Notes: generated from the letters alone by a model not told the origin. 64,000 bases of DNA from Margaritifera margaritifera (GCA_029931535.1 JAQPZY010001548.1:2172001-2236000); one strand, 5' to 3'. Shown: positions 11,598 through 22,024, numbered from the stretch's first letter. Numbers and translations are program-made.

Positions 11598-12010
11598 ATC
11601 CAAACTAGGGTTGTTAAACGAAAATCGGAAATCCGATTATCGGTTTTGAAAACAATAATCGGTTTTTGTTTTTACAAAACGATAATCGAATTCAATATTT
11701 TTTACCATTTTTGTAGTGAAAATTTTAAAAAATGCCAGAAAAAAATTCATTCATGCATTTGTTTAGTGTTTACATTTTAATACAATATGGCCAGCAGATA
11801 AGAAGATGTGTTTGTTTAAAATTTGTGAGCGCTCCATGCAGCATGTTTGTAAATGAATACATTTATTGTTGAAGGATGTCAATAGTTAGTCGACCGACCG
11901 GTCGCTAAGTTCTTTGATGTCCGAAATTGACAACAATAGACTGTTAATAGCTACAGCTTCTGTTGTTGAGGATTGGTCTCTGCTGGTTGTGTCTTTTCAA
12001 GTTTACAAAT

Positions 12011-13810
12011 ATGGCTGGTCGTATAAATAAATCTGATGTATGGGAAAACTTTGAAAAAATTTCATCAAGCATGGCTCGCTGTAAACTATGTTCACAACAA
12101 ATAAGTCGGAGCGGTGGTACTACTACTGGATTGCATGCACATTTGCGTAGCAAACATCCCGGATTTGCGGCTCCTTCAAATGTTCAGCCGCGAATAACAA
12201 CATTTATTGGAACACAAAGAAACTGTCCTGATAGTCATCAAGAAAAAGTTACTGCTGCTGTAGCTAAGTTTGTCGCTGAAAACATGCTACCAATTTCGAT
12301 TGTTGAATCCAATTCCTTCCGTGATTTGATGGCTTTGGTGGAGCCACAATATCGTCCTCCATGCCGTCAGACGATGATGTCACGAATGACTACAATGAAG
12401 AAGACGCTAATGGCGAAAATGCAGACACATCTAAAAGAAAATGTCAAGGATATTGCCGTTACCACCGACATATGGACTAGTGTAACCAACGAAGCATACC
12501 TGAGCTTCACTGCCAGCTACATTGATCCAGACTGGACTATGAAGACACCCATTCTTGCAACAATTCCAATGAATGACCGCCACACGCAAGCCATCATCGC
12601 TGAACATCTGGGAACTGTGTCTGAAGAATGGGCTATAAAAGGTAAAGTTGTTGCATGTGTCCATGATGGTGCTTCCAATGTTAAAGATGTCGGTAGCGTG
12701 AATGGATGGTTGGATGTTCATTGTGCGGCACATAAATTGCAACTTTGCATTAATCATGCAATGGGCACCCATGCCGTCACGAATCATCAAATTTCCAAGT
12801 GTGTATCCGCTGCATCACGTTTAGTTGGACATTTCTCACATAGCCCAATGGCGGAGGGTGAGCTTATGAAACGACGGGTGTCCATGGACAAGGACAAGAC
12901 ACCACTCAAACTGATTCAGTACTGCAAGACCCGCTGGAACAGCGTCTTTGACATGTTTGAAAGGCTCTCACAACTCAGATGGCCTGTTGTGGCAGTTCTT
13001 AGTGACAGAAGCGTGACAAAAATGAACGATGCCAAAACACTGGATATGAAGGAGGAACATTGGCAACTGATTAGCTAACTACTCCCGGTCTTGAAGGCGT
13101 TGCAGATCATGACCTCCGTCTTGTCAGCCGAAAACCAACCTTCAGCCTCTTGTGTTTTTCCGATGTTATGGGGTCTCATCAAGAATCATCTAATCCTTAA
13201 AGAAGAAGATTCTAAGACTTTGGGAGAATTCAAGACTGACGTTGCTAAGAATATTTCACAACGGTTTGGCATGGAACGCGACGAAACAGCAACAAATGAA
13301 TGCGTCGTTGCATCAATCCTCGATCCAATGTACAAACATCTTCCCGGATTTGATGACAACTTCAAGAAACTGGCGTATGATAATGTCCGCCATCTACTCA
13401 GACAGATGCCAGCTGACCTTGAACAGCCTTCGACTAGTGGTGATGCAACCAGCTCTGAACCGCCAACAAAACGATCTCGACCAAATCATGCGTCAGTTAT
13501 GTTTCTGCTGGGTGATAGTGCATCACAGCAGGCATTGAATGACTGTGACTTTGAACATTATATCAAATCGCCATGGACGACGACTTCAACGGAAACAGCA
13601 CTGGAGTGGTGGAAACATAATGAGAAACTGTTTCCGAAAACAGCCAATCTTGCCAGGAAATTCTTGTGTATTCCGGCGACGTCGGTACAATCAGAGAGAT
13701 TATTTTCAGCCACTGGACGTTTGATAAGCGATCAACGTAATCGGCTCCTTCCAGAACATGCAGAGTCGTTAGTTTTTTTGAATAAGAACCAGGACTTGTT
13801 CGATATGTAA
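12011..13810 (+). pseudogene. hAT transposase with N-terminal BED zinc finger, one premature stop
   Basis: One frame runs from ATG 12011 to the stop at 13808-13810 (599 codons) and is interrupted only by TAA at 13076-13078 (codon 356). The N-terminus has a BED finger: C24-x2-C27 and H44-x4-H49, after DVWENFEKI. Candidate catalytic acids are D153 in TTDIWTS, D219 in VHDGASN and E532 in ALEWWKHN. The C-terminal hATC dimerisation region is intact (LARKFLCIPATSVQSERLFS, then a segment ending HAESLVFLNKN). I chose 12011 over the upstream frame opening because the BED domain starts there. A Ser/Thr/Pro-rich linker with a basic cluster (about codons 475-495) lies before the last domain. Relatives are ZBED-type hAT transposases. 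As it stands the protein would be truncated before the last catalytic acid. Confidence 0.93.
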
Positions 13811-13884
13811 ACTAATTTGGATTTACTAGTTTGACTTACTTTTTTTTATTATCTGTGGACAATTTTTATCTATGGTTTGTTTAT

Positions 13885-14700
13885 TGATTGTTGCATTGTA
13901 AAAATCAATTAAAATAAACCTGCTTTGTTTTATCACGTTAAGTCGGTCTTTTGTATCAAATCAGATAAAAGACGTTTAATACAAAAGTTCAAAGGAATGC
14001 AAATCCTACATGCATAAACTCTTGTCGTCAATATCTTGTCTCAACATCAGTGAAATTAATTGGACCAATCGAACATGGTTTCAAATAGTATATACTTATT
14101 GTCATTAAAGTATACATTAATCAGTAATTTATCCTAATCATTTATAAATGTGAGCATGGAGAGCAAGGGAATCAAGCGAAAGTCGTACTCGGTGAATGAA
14201 AAGCTTACTGTCATACAGAGAGTTTGTAATGGTGAATCAAGATCAAAAGTTTGTAGTGAACTTAAAATTGCCGAGTGAACACTCAGAGGTTGGCTCAAGG
14301 ATGAGCAGAAATTTCGGGGTTATTTGCATGAAGTTGATTCTGATGATGGATTTAAACGGAAACGGGCACGCACTGCAAACGACACAGATTTAGATGATGC
14401 TGTGTACACCTGGTTGTGTTCCGATTTCAGGAACAATTCTCAAGGCCCAGGCAGAGAAAATGGCCCAAACTATGGATACTGATTCAGATTTCATGGCAAG
14501 TCATGGATGGTTTTGGAGATTCCAGCGCCAACATGGAATAAAACAAAATTCGTTGTCGGGAGAGATACACGCAGCAAATCAGGCGGCTGCATCTAGTTAT
14601 CCCAACCAACTCCGAGGGATACTGACCCGTGATGGATATACAGACGACCAAGTTTATCATTGTGATGAGGCTGGTCTATTCTATCGGATGATTTATTTAT
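13885..14700 (+). mobile_element. Nested pogo/Tigger-type (CENP-B/Jerky-like) transposon relic inside the hAT
   Basis: Starts after the hAT transposase stop. Its leader aligns with 15450-15720, which marks the left limit only approximately. It ends in a (TTTA) run at about 14690-14710, where the DDE domain has barely begun, so it is truncated at the right. No TA-flanked CAGT end can be recognised. Confidence 0.7.
14156..14694 (+). pseudogene. CENP-B/Jerky-like transposase fragment, one stop and one frameshift
   Basis: ATG at 14156 opens MESKGIKRKSYSVNEKLTVI, the first helix-turn-helix of the CENP-B/pogo DNA-binding region. An in-frame TGA follows at about 14276 (in LKIAE-stop-TLRGWLKDE). A frameshift near 14415 leads to GTILKAQAEKMAQTMD and SHGWFWRFQRQHGIK, the second CENP-B helix-turn-helix, and then DQVYHCDEAGLFYRM, which contains the first Asp of the DDE domain (usual form YNxDETGLFW/Y). 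The rest of the DDE domain is absent. Confidence 0.85.
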
Positions 14701-14797
14701 TTATTTATTTTAATATTTTTTTTTTACATGTCTGACGTTTAGACCCATTAAATTCATAGTTGGTATATGGTTTATCTTTGTGAATTTATTTTGTACA

Positions 14798-14830
<33 letters not shown>

Positions 14831-14832
14831 AT
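14690..14832. repeat. (TTTA)n and (CTAT)n microsatellites
   Basis: Short TTTA run at about 14692-14712 and about eight CTAT units at 14799-14830, both within the hAT element. Confidence 0.9.
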
Positions 14833-15118
14833 CTATCTAGTGATAGTTGTCGTTTTTCGATATGAATGTTATCTTTTTTAATAAAAGAAATCTCATTCAT
14901 TTTGAACAAACAATAAAACTAGAATGTATCCAAATCAAAAAAAAACAAAAAAAAACAGTGACGTAATACACAATGCGTTTAGCGATACACATGTTAAGAG
15001 TACTGATACCTCGTGGAATAATGTTTGTTTTTACGATCTTTTCAAGATATTTTATCCAGAAATTAAAGGTAATTTATAAAGAAAAACGAACAACACCTTT
15101 ATAAAGAAATATTTATTC

Positions 15119-15158
15119 GGTGGAGCCACAACATCGTCCTCCATGCCGTCAGACGATG
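15119..15158 (+). repeat. 40-bp echo of the hAT transposase coding sequence
   Basis: Matches 12337-12376 (ggtggagccacaa..., through cagacgatg) with one mismatch, in the same orientation, but lies in the noncoding right arm of the same element. Confidence 0.9.
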
Positions 15159-15449
15159 CGTGTCTATACGTTATGGAATGTAATGAACATCTTTTATTCG
15201 CAAGAGGCATTCACTAACTTGCATTATAAGAATATATTTCTTGTAATTTCAGTGTAGGACAAAAACCGATAATCGGTTTAAAATCGGATTTCTACAAACG
15301 ATAATCAGTTTTGGAAAAAAACCGATATTAACATCCCTAATCCAAACATGAAAAATTTAATTTTGCCATCACAATCATGTCCGTGAGCATTTGTGATAAC
15401 CTAATTAAGTGCTGACCGTGTTTTGATCTCCGACTTGCGGAAGTATTTG

Positions 15450-15860
15450 TTGTATTGTTATCCACAATTCAAAGCAGACCTGCTTTGTATTACCACGTTA
15501 ATTATGTCTTTTATATTGAATCAAGTAAAGGGGTTAGAATAAAAGAAAAGTTAAAAGGCGTGCAATTCCTACCTGCGTAAGAACTAGCAGTCATGGTCGT
15601 GTGTCAGGTCAGCTCATTTCATTTGATCAATCAAACACTGTTATAAATACTATTATGTAAATAATATGATTAAACTACTTTAAATTAACCTACTCATTCA
15701 CAAATGTGATTAAAGATAGCAAGACAACCAAGTGAAATGAGTACTTGGTGAATGAAAAGCGAGTTCCAGAGTTTGTATTGAACTTCAAATTCCTGAATTG
15801 GCACTCAGAGATTTCCTCAAGGATGAGAAGAAGTTTCACTATTACTTGCAATGAAATCAC
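15450..15860 (+). mobile_element. Second pogo/Tigger relic, just outside the hAT
   Basis: Aligns over its length with 13885-14330: shared phrases include cctgctttgtattaccacgt, and coding debris matching SVNEKL, VCSELKI and LRGWLKDE (at 15735-15840, with many breaks). It ends where the coding match fades, near 15860. More decayed than the copy within the hAT. Confidence 0.7.
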
Positions 15861-16156
15861 AGCATCAGTATTTTACTAATAAAACAATTTTAAATAATAG
15901 AGTTTTGATGTTGCCGGTTGTTTCACGAAATAAATGTCAGTAGTTTTTTAAAAAAGGAAGGTTGTTTTGTTGTGAAAAACCTCTTGGTGTAATGTTGTTA
16001 AAGATCTTTCAGAGGTTGGGTATCTTGAAAATAAAGCAAACAACTTCATTATAAAAAGCTCTTTATAGACAATTATTCCTAATGCAATTATAAAATGAGT
16101 ATTCAGCCATTAAACAGCCCCATTACCCCCCACCCTCCTGAATTTCTCGATGTCCA

Positions 16157-16270
16157 GTGGGATCCCCATCAGGTTAAGATGAAGCAGGCAATGTTTAGGG
16201 CACCTTTTCTAGCCCCTTTCTCATGCTATTGAGGTGAACTTAAATAGCGTTGCTCAGTCACCCAGGGGCT
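16157..16270 (-). repeat. 114-bp LINE fragment, inverted partner of 19621-19734
   Basis: The reverse complement of 19621-19734 with a single mismatch and sharp borders on both sides. On the other copy this text lies upstream of a LINE endonuclease, so this is a short piece of that family's 5' region in opposite orientation. It sits about 1.4 kb before the UCKL1 exon at 17669. Confidence 0.93.
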
Positions 16271-16569
16271 ATGGCTTGATCAGTGAACCTTTTAACAGTT
16301 ACTTCTAATCTTCAATAGCCATGAATAATTATTAGCTGTTTGAATCTTTACTCATTATGTGTATCAAAATGTATCATAGGTTGTGTACTAGAATATGTAT
16401 CGATATGTGGCATATGTGTATTGTTTCACTTCTAGTTTAAAGCATTTATATGGCGCTGTTTATATTAGAGTCATGGAACTGGACTATTGGATGAATCGGT
16501 TTTGTACTGTATCCTTACAAGCTAAGAAGGTCAACGACCAACATTTTATTGTTTACTGAAGAGGGTTAA

Positions 16570-17090
16570 GCATTTGTGTCTGGCTCATAACCACGTAGAT
16601 TTGTCCACGCTGTATTTATCTTAGCTCACACAGAAGGCCGTTTCTGACCATTGCAGTTGGAAGATTACATTTTATTCAGTGGTAAACTTTCCATATTAAT
16701 GATTATACATTGTATATTGTGATAGGCTATACTCAGCAGGTTAACTGTGTGTTGTGCATGTGGATGAGTATTGCAATTAGATGAGTTGACTGCATGCTTT
16801 TCGTGTGAGGCCTCAGCTGTAGTGGCTAATCAAGGGAATTATTGCATTAACTATTCTTCCAATAGTGGTCATACTGACTGTCACTCTCTGGTTTCTAGAG
16901 GATGATAGTAATAATAGCTTCTGAAGCAGATTTTAAGAACAATGGTTTTTATAAATAAAAAAAATAAAAATTATTCAGAGGCTTTTATCAATTTGTTATT
17001 GTACACTACTTTGATATGACAGAAAAGAGAGTTCTTTTTTTTAATAGTTTCATGTCTTTTATGCCCTGTCACAGGGGACAGCATTTCATT
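16570..17090. repeat. Dispersed repeat, copy 1 (relative at 33715-34256)
   Basis: Both copies contain, in order, ctcataaccac, ggtcatttctgacca-like text, tatattgtgataggct, cagcaggttaactgtgt, ggcctcagct, ctaatcaagg, agcttctgaagcagattt and ttatgccctgtcaca. Noncoding. Confidence 0.85.
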
Positions 17091-17668
17091 GTCAAGCTCA
17101 CTTTTGTCTGAATTTATTTTCTGCACAATCATTAATGTTTGCAGTGACTACCGGAGACTTGTAAAAGCATTGTAGAGGCAAGCTATGTGATCATTGCTTA
17201 CATCAGATCAGGAATTTTAGAAAAATAAACAGTGAAATGCATTTGTTTTGAGGTGAGAAATTCCAGCCTTGTTCATAATAAACAGGCAAAACACTGGCAA
17301 AGTTTCTTTTGAGAAATATTTTTTTTAGTTTGTAAAATGTTGAATAAATAATGATATCATGTACTAGCCAACTGGGCTACACATGGTATCCCAGACCCAG
17401 GATACTGGTAGCCCTTGGGCTTTAGACACCAAATTTATTTGATCTTGCTATAGCAATTGAATTTGTATATAATGTAATCCATAATGGCTAACTTTTCAGC
17501 CTAATTTGGTAGCATGTTCCAACAAACTTCCATTCTATGTGTAGTATAAAAATAATCCACTCTTAGCTTACATTATGATTGGTCATCAGTTTGAGAATTG
17601 TAAATTGCCATGATTGGCTAATAGAGGAGCAGAATTTGAAGTTCATTTAAATAGTGTTTTTCTTGTAG
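17091..17668. other. Intron tail, nothing recognised
   Basis: AT-rich; ends in the acceptor tttttcttgtag for the exon at 17669. Confidence 0.6.
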
Positions 17669-17839
17669 GTTCTTTCTGAGAAAGAGCACCATCAGACCTT
17701 AGAGAATGAGTACAATTTTGATCATCCTGATGCCTTTGACTTCGGGCTAATGATAGACACCGTGAGGCGCTTGAAGGAAGGGAAAAATGTCACTGTGCCC
17801 ATTTACAACTTCATAACCCATGCCAGAGATGAACATTCG
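17669..17839 (+). CDS. UCKL1: UCKL1 exon encoding the NFDHPDAFD and IYNF segments of the kinase domain
   Basis: Acceptor cttgtag before 17669, donor tcg|gtaatt at 17839/17840; 57 codons, phase 0 on both sides, so skipping it would keep frame. It encodes YNFDHPDAFDFGLMIDTVRR, in which FDHPDAFD is the uridine-kinase signature for nucleoside binding, and VPIYNFITHARDEHS, matching the VPIYDFxTHSR substrate-binding segment. The usual Asp of IYDF is Asn here, and the end of the exon differs from vertebrates (RDEHS). A 114-bp inverted repeat with one mismatch brackets this exon (16157-16270 and 19621-19734). Confidence 0.96.
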
Positions 17840-18088
17840 GTAATTTTGATTTATAATTTGTGTATTTCATGTACAGTTAATTTATGAAGATTCAAGATCA
17901 GTTTTGAGAGACTAACGTAAAAATGAATTATATCTTGGGTTATCATTGCTTGTATCATCAACATGGTTCCCTCCTCATCATAATCATCATAAAAATCATC
18001 ACCACAAGTGCATGCCAGGATACATTCTTGGTTTTAGAAAGTGCTAAATATGGATGCTTTGCTTTAAGAAGTGATCACCTATATGCTA

Positions 18089-18681
18089 GGAGATGTAGAA
18101 ATGTGCTCTGTTGCATCCCATAAGAGGCAACCAATGGAGGCAGGAGATGTAGAAATGTGCTCTGTTGCATCTCATAAGAGGCAACCAATGGAGGCAGATG
18201 TAGAAATGTGCTCTGTTGCATCCCATAAGAGGCAACCAATGGAGGCAGGAGATGTAGAAATGTGCTCTGTTGCATCCCATAAGAGGCAACCAATGGAGGC
18301 AGGAGATGTAGAAATGTGCTCTGTTGCATCTCATAAGAGGCAACCAATGGAGGCAGGAGATGTAGAAATGTGCTCTGTTGCATCCCATAAGAGGCAACCA
18401 ATGGAGGCAGGAGATGTAGAAATGTGCTCTGTTGCATCCCATAAGAGGCAACCAATGGAGGCAGGAGATGTAGAAATGTCCTCTGTTGCATCTCATAAGA
18501 GGCAACCAATGGAGGCAGGAGATGTAGAAATGTGCTCTGTTGCATCCCATAAGAGGCAACCAATGGAGGCAGGAGATGTAGAAATGTGCTCTGTTGCATC
18601 CCATAAGAGGCAACCAATGGAGGCAGGAGATGTAGAAATGTGCTCTGTTGCATCCCATAAGAGGCAACCAATGGAGGCAGG
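18089..18681. repeat. 54-bp tandem array, 11 copies
   Basis: Unit ggagatgtagaaatgtgctc, tgttgcatcccataagaggc, aaccaatggaggca. One unit is shortened by 3 bp (about 18195). Because 54 is divisible by 3, four or more frames stay open on both strands (for example repeats of DVEMCSVASHKRQPMEA); there is no start context or composition to suggest a protein. The array abuts the SINE at 18682, and a diverged single unit occurs at 27717-27780. Confidence 0.97.
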
Positions 18682-18870
18682 AGCCATAGTGGCTCAGTGG
18701 TTAACATTCTAGACTAGCAACTAAAAGGTTGTGGGTTTGAATCCTACCATTGTATCTGTCTGGGTTGGAAACCTAGATGGGTTCTTGGGCACGGCACTTT
18801 ACTCCAATGACCTCAGCACAAAATAACCTACTTGTGGGTTAATGTGCTATAAAACACCAAACCAAACCAA
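18682..18870 (+). mobile_element. tRNA-derived SINE
   Basis: Pol III A box tggctcagtgg (about 18690-18700) and B box ggtttgaatcc (18734-18744) at tRNA-like spacing, then a central region with cttgggcacggcactttact and an A/C-rich tail caccaaaccaaacc. The same central motif is found on the minus strand at 43740-43800. Not a functional tRNA: the acceptor stem cannot be closed. Confidence 0.85.
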
Positions 18871-19429
18871 TCTAAGAAGTGACTTCCCTTAGCTGCTGAA
18901 ATTGAGTTTGTGCAGTGAAAAAGAGGTGCATGTAAAGAAAACTTGTCCTTATAAAACTCGACTTTTGCGCATTCTGTATAAAATTGGGTTTTATTCCCAT
19001 AAGTAAATCCAGCTTTCCAGAAGTGCTGTAAATTGAGAATTCTTTATGTCATGAACATAATGCAAAATTTATATTTGAAGCAGATTCAAATGTGCACATA
19101 GGTGGGAGGTAAACTTTTAAAAGACTAAATATGATAGTATCCAGAATGCCAGTGTTGATAATGGAAAAAAAAGCAAGTGTAGTTTCATTTAAATTTTTGC
19201 ACAGTATTATCTGCACTGTGTCTCTTATTTTTTGCTCTGCTGGCCATAGATCAGTAGAGCTTATGGGATGACTTGTTGTCTGTTGGCTGACTGTCCATTA
19301 GCACAAGTTTGTTAGCACTACTCCTCCTAAGCTACATGGAGGACAAGAACTGCCATGGTGCCACTGGAATCAGACAATCCTGGATGAGAGAGTGACTGTG
19401 ACTCTTCACAAATTTCTCTCACTTAAATC
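18871..19429. other. Intron with a short piece of the dispersed ~150-bp family
   Basis: Around 19235-19350 phrases such as tggccatagatcagtagagc, cttatgggatgac and gcacaagtttgttagcacta belong to the family described at 28186. The rest is unassigned. Confidence 0.6.
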
Positions 19430-20460
19430 CAACTCATGTGCAAGTCATGACAACATTCCCCTCTCTCCCCTCCCACTTGATACCTTCAAGTCCTGTGCCG
19501 ATGGGCAAGCAGCAAAGCCGCAGGTGTGAATACACTGGGAGCAGTAGCTGCAGACCAGCACACAGGCGGTTATGGTATAGGTTCACTTTTCACTGGACAG
19601 AAGCAGCAGTGGAACTTGGTAGCCCCTGGGTGAATGAGCAACGCTATTTAAGTTCACCTCAATAGCATGAGAAAGGGGCTAGAAAAGGTGCCCTAAACAT
19701 TGCCTGCTTCATCTTAACCTGATGGGGATCCCACTTTAGTGGTTGAAAATCACATAAAAAGACAAAGGTGATGCCACTCACCATCAGTACCTGTAATGTG
19801 CACACACTGATGGATAGTAGTACATCAACAGACATATCAGAGTGAAGAACAGCTCTGGTTGGCAGAGATCTCGCCAGATTTAATATCCAGATAGCAGATC
19901 TGAGTGAAACTCGCATAGCTGAGGAAGAACAACTCACTGTAGTAGGATCCAGCTACACGTTCTTCTGGTGTGGCCAAAGTAAAGAAGAGCAATGTAAAGC
20001 TGATTTTGGATTTGCCTTCAAATCACAGCTAGTCAGCAATTTCACAAATCTCCTATAAGGCATGAATGACATTCTCATGCAAATGAGACTCCCACTGTCT
20101 GAATAGAAGACACACAACTAACATCAGCGCCTGTGTACCCACCATGACCAAGCCAGATGAAATCAAGGATAAATTTTATGACGACATGGAGTCTCGTATT
20201 GCAAAAGTGACAAAGGCAGACAAGTTCAACATCCTTGGTGACTTTAGCGTTAAGAGTTGTTGCAGATCACCAGACATGGCCTGGTATCATAGGCAAAAAT
20301 GGCTTTGGCAAATGCAACAATAGTGGGCTCTTCCTAATCTACCTGCCAAACTGCAACAAGACATCATGGATGCACCCACACTCCAAGCACTGGCATTTCA
20401 TTGACTATTTCATCATCAGGAGAGACAGACAGGATGTCTGAGTGACATAGGCCATGACAG
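19430..20460 (+). mobile_element. Decayed LINE: 5' region and APE-type endonuclease
   Basis: In broken frames the text reads SACVPTMTKPDEIKDKFYDD, then KFNILGDF, VADHQTWPGIIGKNGFGKCN, and LPNCNKTSWMHPHSKHWHFI followed by DYFIIRRDRQDV (20110-20441). These are the SAYAPT, LGDFNAR and TSWMHPRSKHWHLIDYVI-like motifs of the endonuclease carried by many invertebrate non-LTR elements and often annotated as craniofacial-development-protein-2-like. The text shows several stops and frameshifts; no RT follows. The upstream part 19621-19734 is the inverted partner of 16157-16270. Confidence 0.82.
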
Positions 20461-20484
20461 TAGCCTCTGGTTCATTTATACACT

Positions 20485-20600
20485 CAGGGACTTGGCCTTT
20501 GGGTCATATCTTCAACATTATTGAGATCTCTACCATATAAATGTATATATACACTTACTGGGAATGAAAAGACAGATTTAACTGACATTGTTCCCATGGT
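20485..20600. repeat. Dispersed repeat shared with 22025-22130
   Basis: Both copies read gactt(g/a)g-cctttgggtcata, then tattgagatctc(t/c)acc, ata-tgtatatata/catacat, ggaatgaaaag, and tttg/ttcccc. Old noncoding repeat. Confidence 0.7.
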
Positions 20601-20648
20601 CCATCCCTACTGCCAGTGATTTGTAACCTGGGTCATAACTTGTAACTA

Positions 20649-21350
20649 CAGTGAAACTCCGCTATAGCACGATGGTCGGGGTCCACAAAACGACATTGTG
20701 CTATGTACCGAATCGTGCTATAACCAACCAAGTAATTTAGATGAGAAAATGATGCATACACAAAAGGGGGTTGGGGGGTATAATAGTGGGTGCAAAACTA
20801 CAAGCTTCATTGGCACAGTTACCATCTTAAATCAATGCATATTAAATGAGAAATACACATGTAGTGAAGACAGAGAGATTGCACATATAATATTTTACTT
20901 TATTCAGAGAACCATGCATTGTTACATGTATATGTACATGTCTAATGCAGAGCACGAATAGTTAAAGTATCAACACGTGTACTCACCAACCGATCTCATG
21001 GCTTGCGTAAGAGTGAATCCATAATAATTCCATCGAAAATATGCACACAGAAGTATAACATTTAGTCATTTTGTCATAGATCATTATGTATCTGAATTCA
21101 ATGCAAGCCCCGAGAGGGAGGGGGGAGGCAATACTAAGGACTTCATTGACGCAGTTATAAACTTGTTTCATATTAAACAAGAACTACTTAAAACAGTCAT
21201 TACACATTTAATATTTATTTTTATATATACGAAATCGGCAACTTAGCTTAAATAGTTAAGTGTGCATGTCCTCACAAGTCGAATCGGGTTGTATCCATAA
21301 TAATAATTCCATCAAAATGTGCACAAAGAAGCATAATTTATATTTTAAAA
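20649..21350 (+). mobile_element. Second Tigger-type element copy, right end missing
   Basis: Begins TA|CAGTGAAACTCCGCTATAG (TA at 20647-20648) and follows 3731 onward through gatggt(c/t)ggggtccacaaaac, the G-run, ttaaatcaatgcatattaaa and tcaccaaccgatctcatggc to about 21060. A second, more diverged version of the same inner block then follows at 21125-21345 (cattgacgcagttataaac ... tccataataataattccatc), so this copy holds an internal duplication. No matching right terminus is visible before 21700. Confidence 0.8.
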
Positions 21351-21639
21351 CATTTTTGATAGATCCAGTCGAATCCTAATATTTAATTTCTTGCTAATAC
21401 ATTCACATTCACACAAACCTGAAAAAAAAATTTTTTTTTGCTGCAACATTCATGTTTGCTGGACTTGTCCAAAGGGTCTGATTTCTGACTGACAATAAAA
21501 TGCATGATTCAGATATTAGGAGTTTATAAAAAAAACCTTTATTTAGGCTTGAAAAGTACATGTACTAGAGCTGAAAATTCATGCAGGAGGTCAAATGTAC
21601 TGTATTGACCTCGTAATGTACTTGTGATGAGAATTTTTG

Positions 21640-21841
21640 ACTTTGTACTGTATTTTACCCCATTTTTGCCTATCTCTCTACATTTTTACCTTTTATATTT
21701 TGTATGGTGGTGTATAGTCACTTCTGGTTGTAGGAGTTTGTCTTCTGTAGATTTTGACAAGGTTTTTGCCACTACAATTTTTGCTGCCTAGTTTCTGCTC
21801 AGCACTGTATAGCCAGATGTGCTGATGTGCTTTTAAAACCT
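21640..21841. repeat. Dispersed repeat ending in an ACAT tail (relative at 27850-28015)
   Basis: Shares gcactgtatag(c/t)cag, gtgatgtgcttt and aa(a/t)cctacatacata with 27950-28010. The ACAT microsatellite that follows probably grew from this element's tail. Confidence 0.65.
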
Positions 21842-21957
21842 ACATACATACATTCTGGACATACATACATACATACATACATACATACATACATACATAC
21901 ATACATACATACATACGTACGTACGTACGTACGTACGTACATACATACGTATGTACC
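21842..21957. repeat. (ACAT)n / (ACGT)n microsatellite
   Basis: About 18 ACAT units with a central run of ACGT units (21916-21940). Open frames rich in Tyr, His and Ile over it are artefacts. Confidence 0.97.
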
Positions 21958-22024
21958 TATGTATAACATGCATTTATGCATTAAAAGACAAATTTGGACC
22001 CAAGGTCCATTCTTACCCCCAATG

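Larger units (their letters stand above)
11598..15347 (+). mobile_element. hAT-superfamily DNA transposon with perfect 8-bp target duplications
   Basis: Direct repeats atccaaac at 11598-11605 and 15340-15347 flank the element at 11606-15339 (3734 bp). The ends are inverted: left TAGGGTTGTTAA, right (reverse complement) TAGGGATGTTAA, each followed by internal AATCGG/CCGATT-rich subterminal repeats (11625-11690 and 15255-15330). Such subterminal repeats are usual transposase binding sites in hAT elements. Inside are a transposase gene (12011-13810), a nested pogo/Tigger relic (about 13885-14700), short microsatellites, and a 40-bp echo of the transposase (15119-15158). The 8-bp duplication and transposase type are diagnostic of hAT. 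Confidence 0.95.

Noticed and set aside
11875..11935. gtcgaccgaccggtcg palindrome as a regulatory site
   Set aside because: Short, unsupported, and within the hAT leader; no further evidence.
18071..18712. 213-codon + and 210-codon - open frames
   Set aside because: Both are made of the 54-bp array; period divisible by 3 keeps frames open. No independent coding signal.
18682..18760. tRNA gene
   Set aside because: A and B boxes are present but the acceptor stem does not pair and a SINE body follows.
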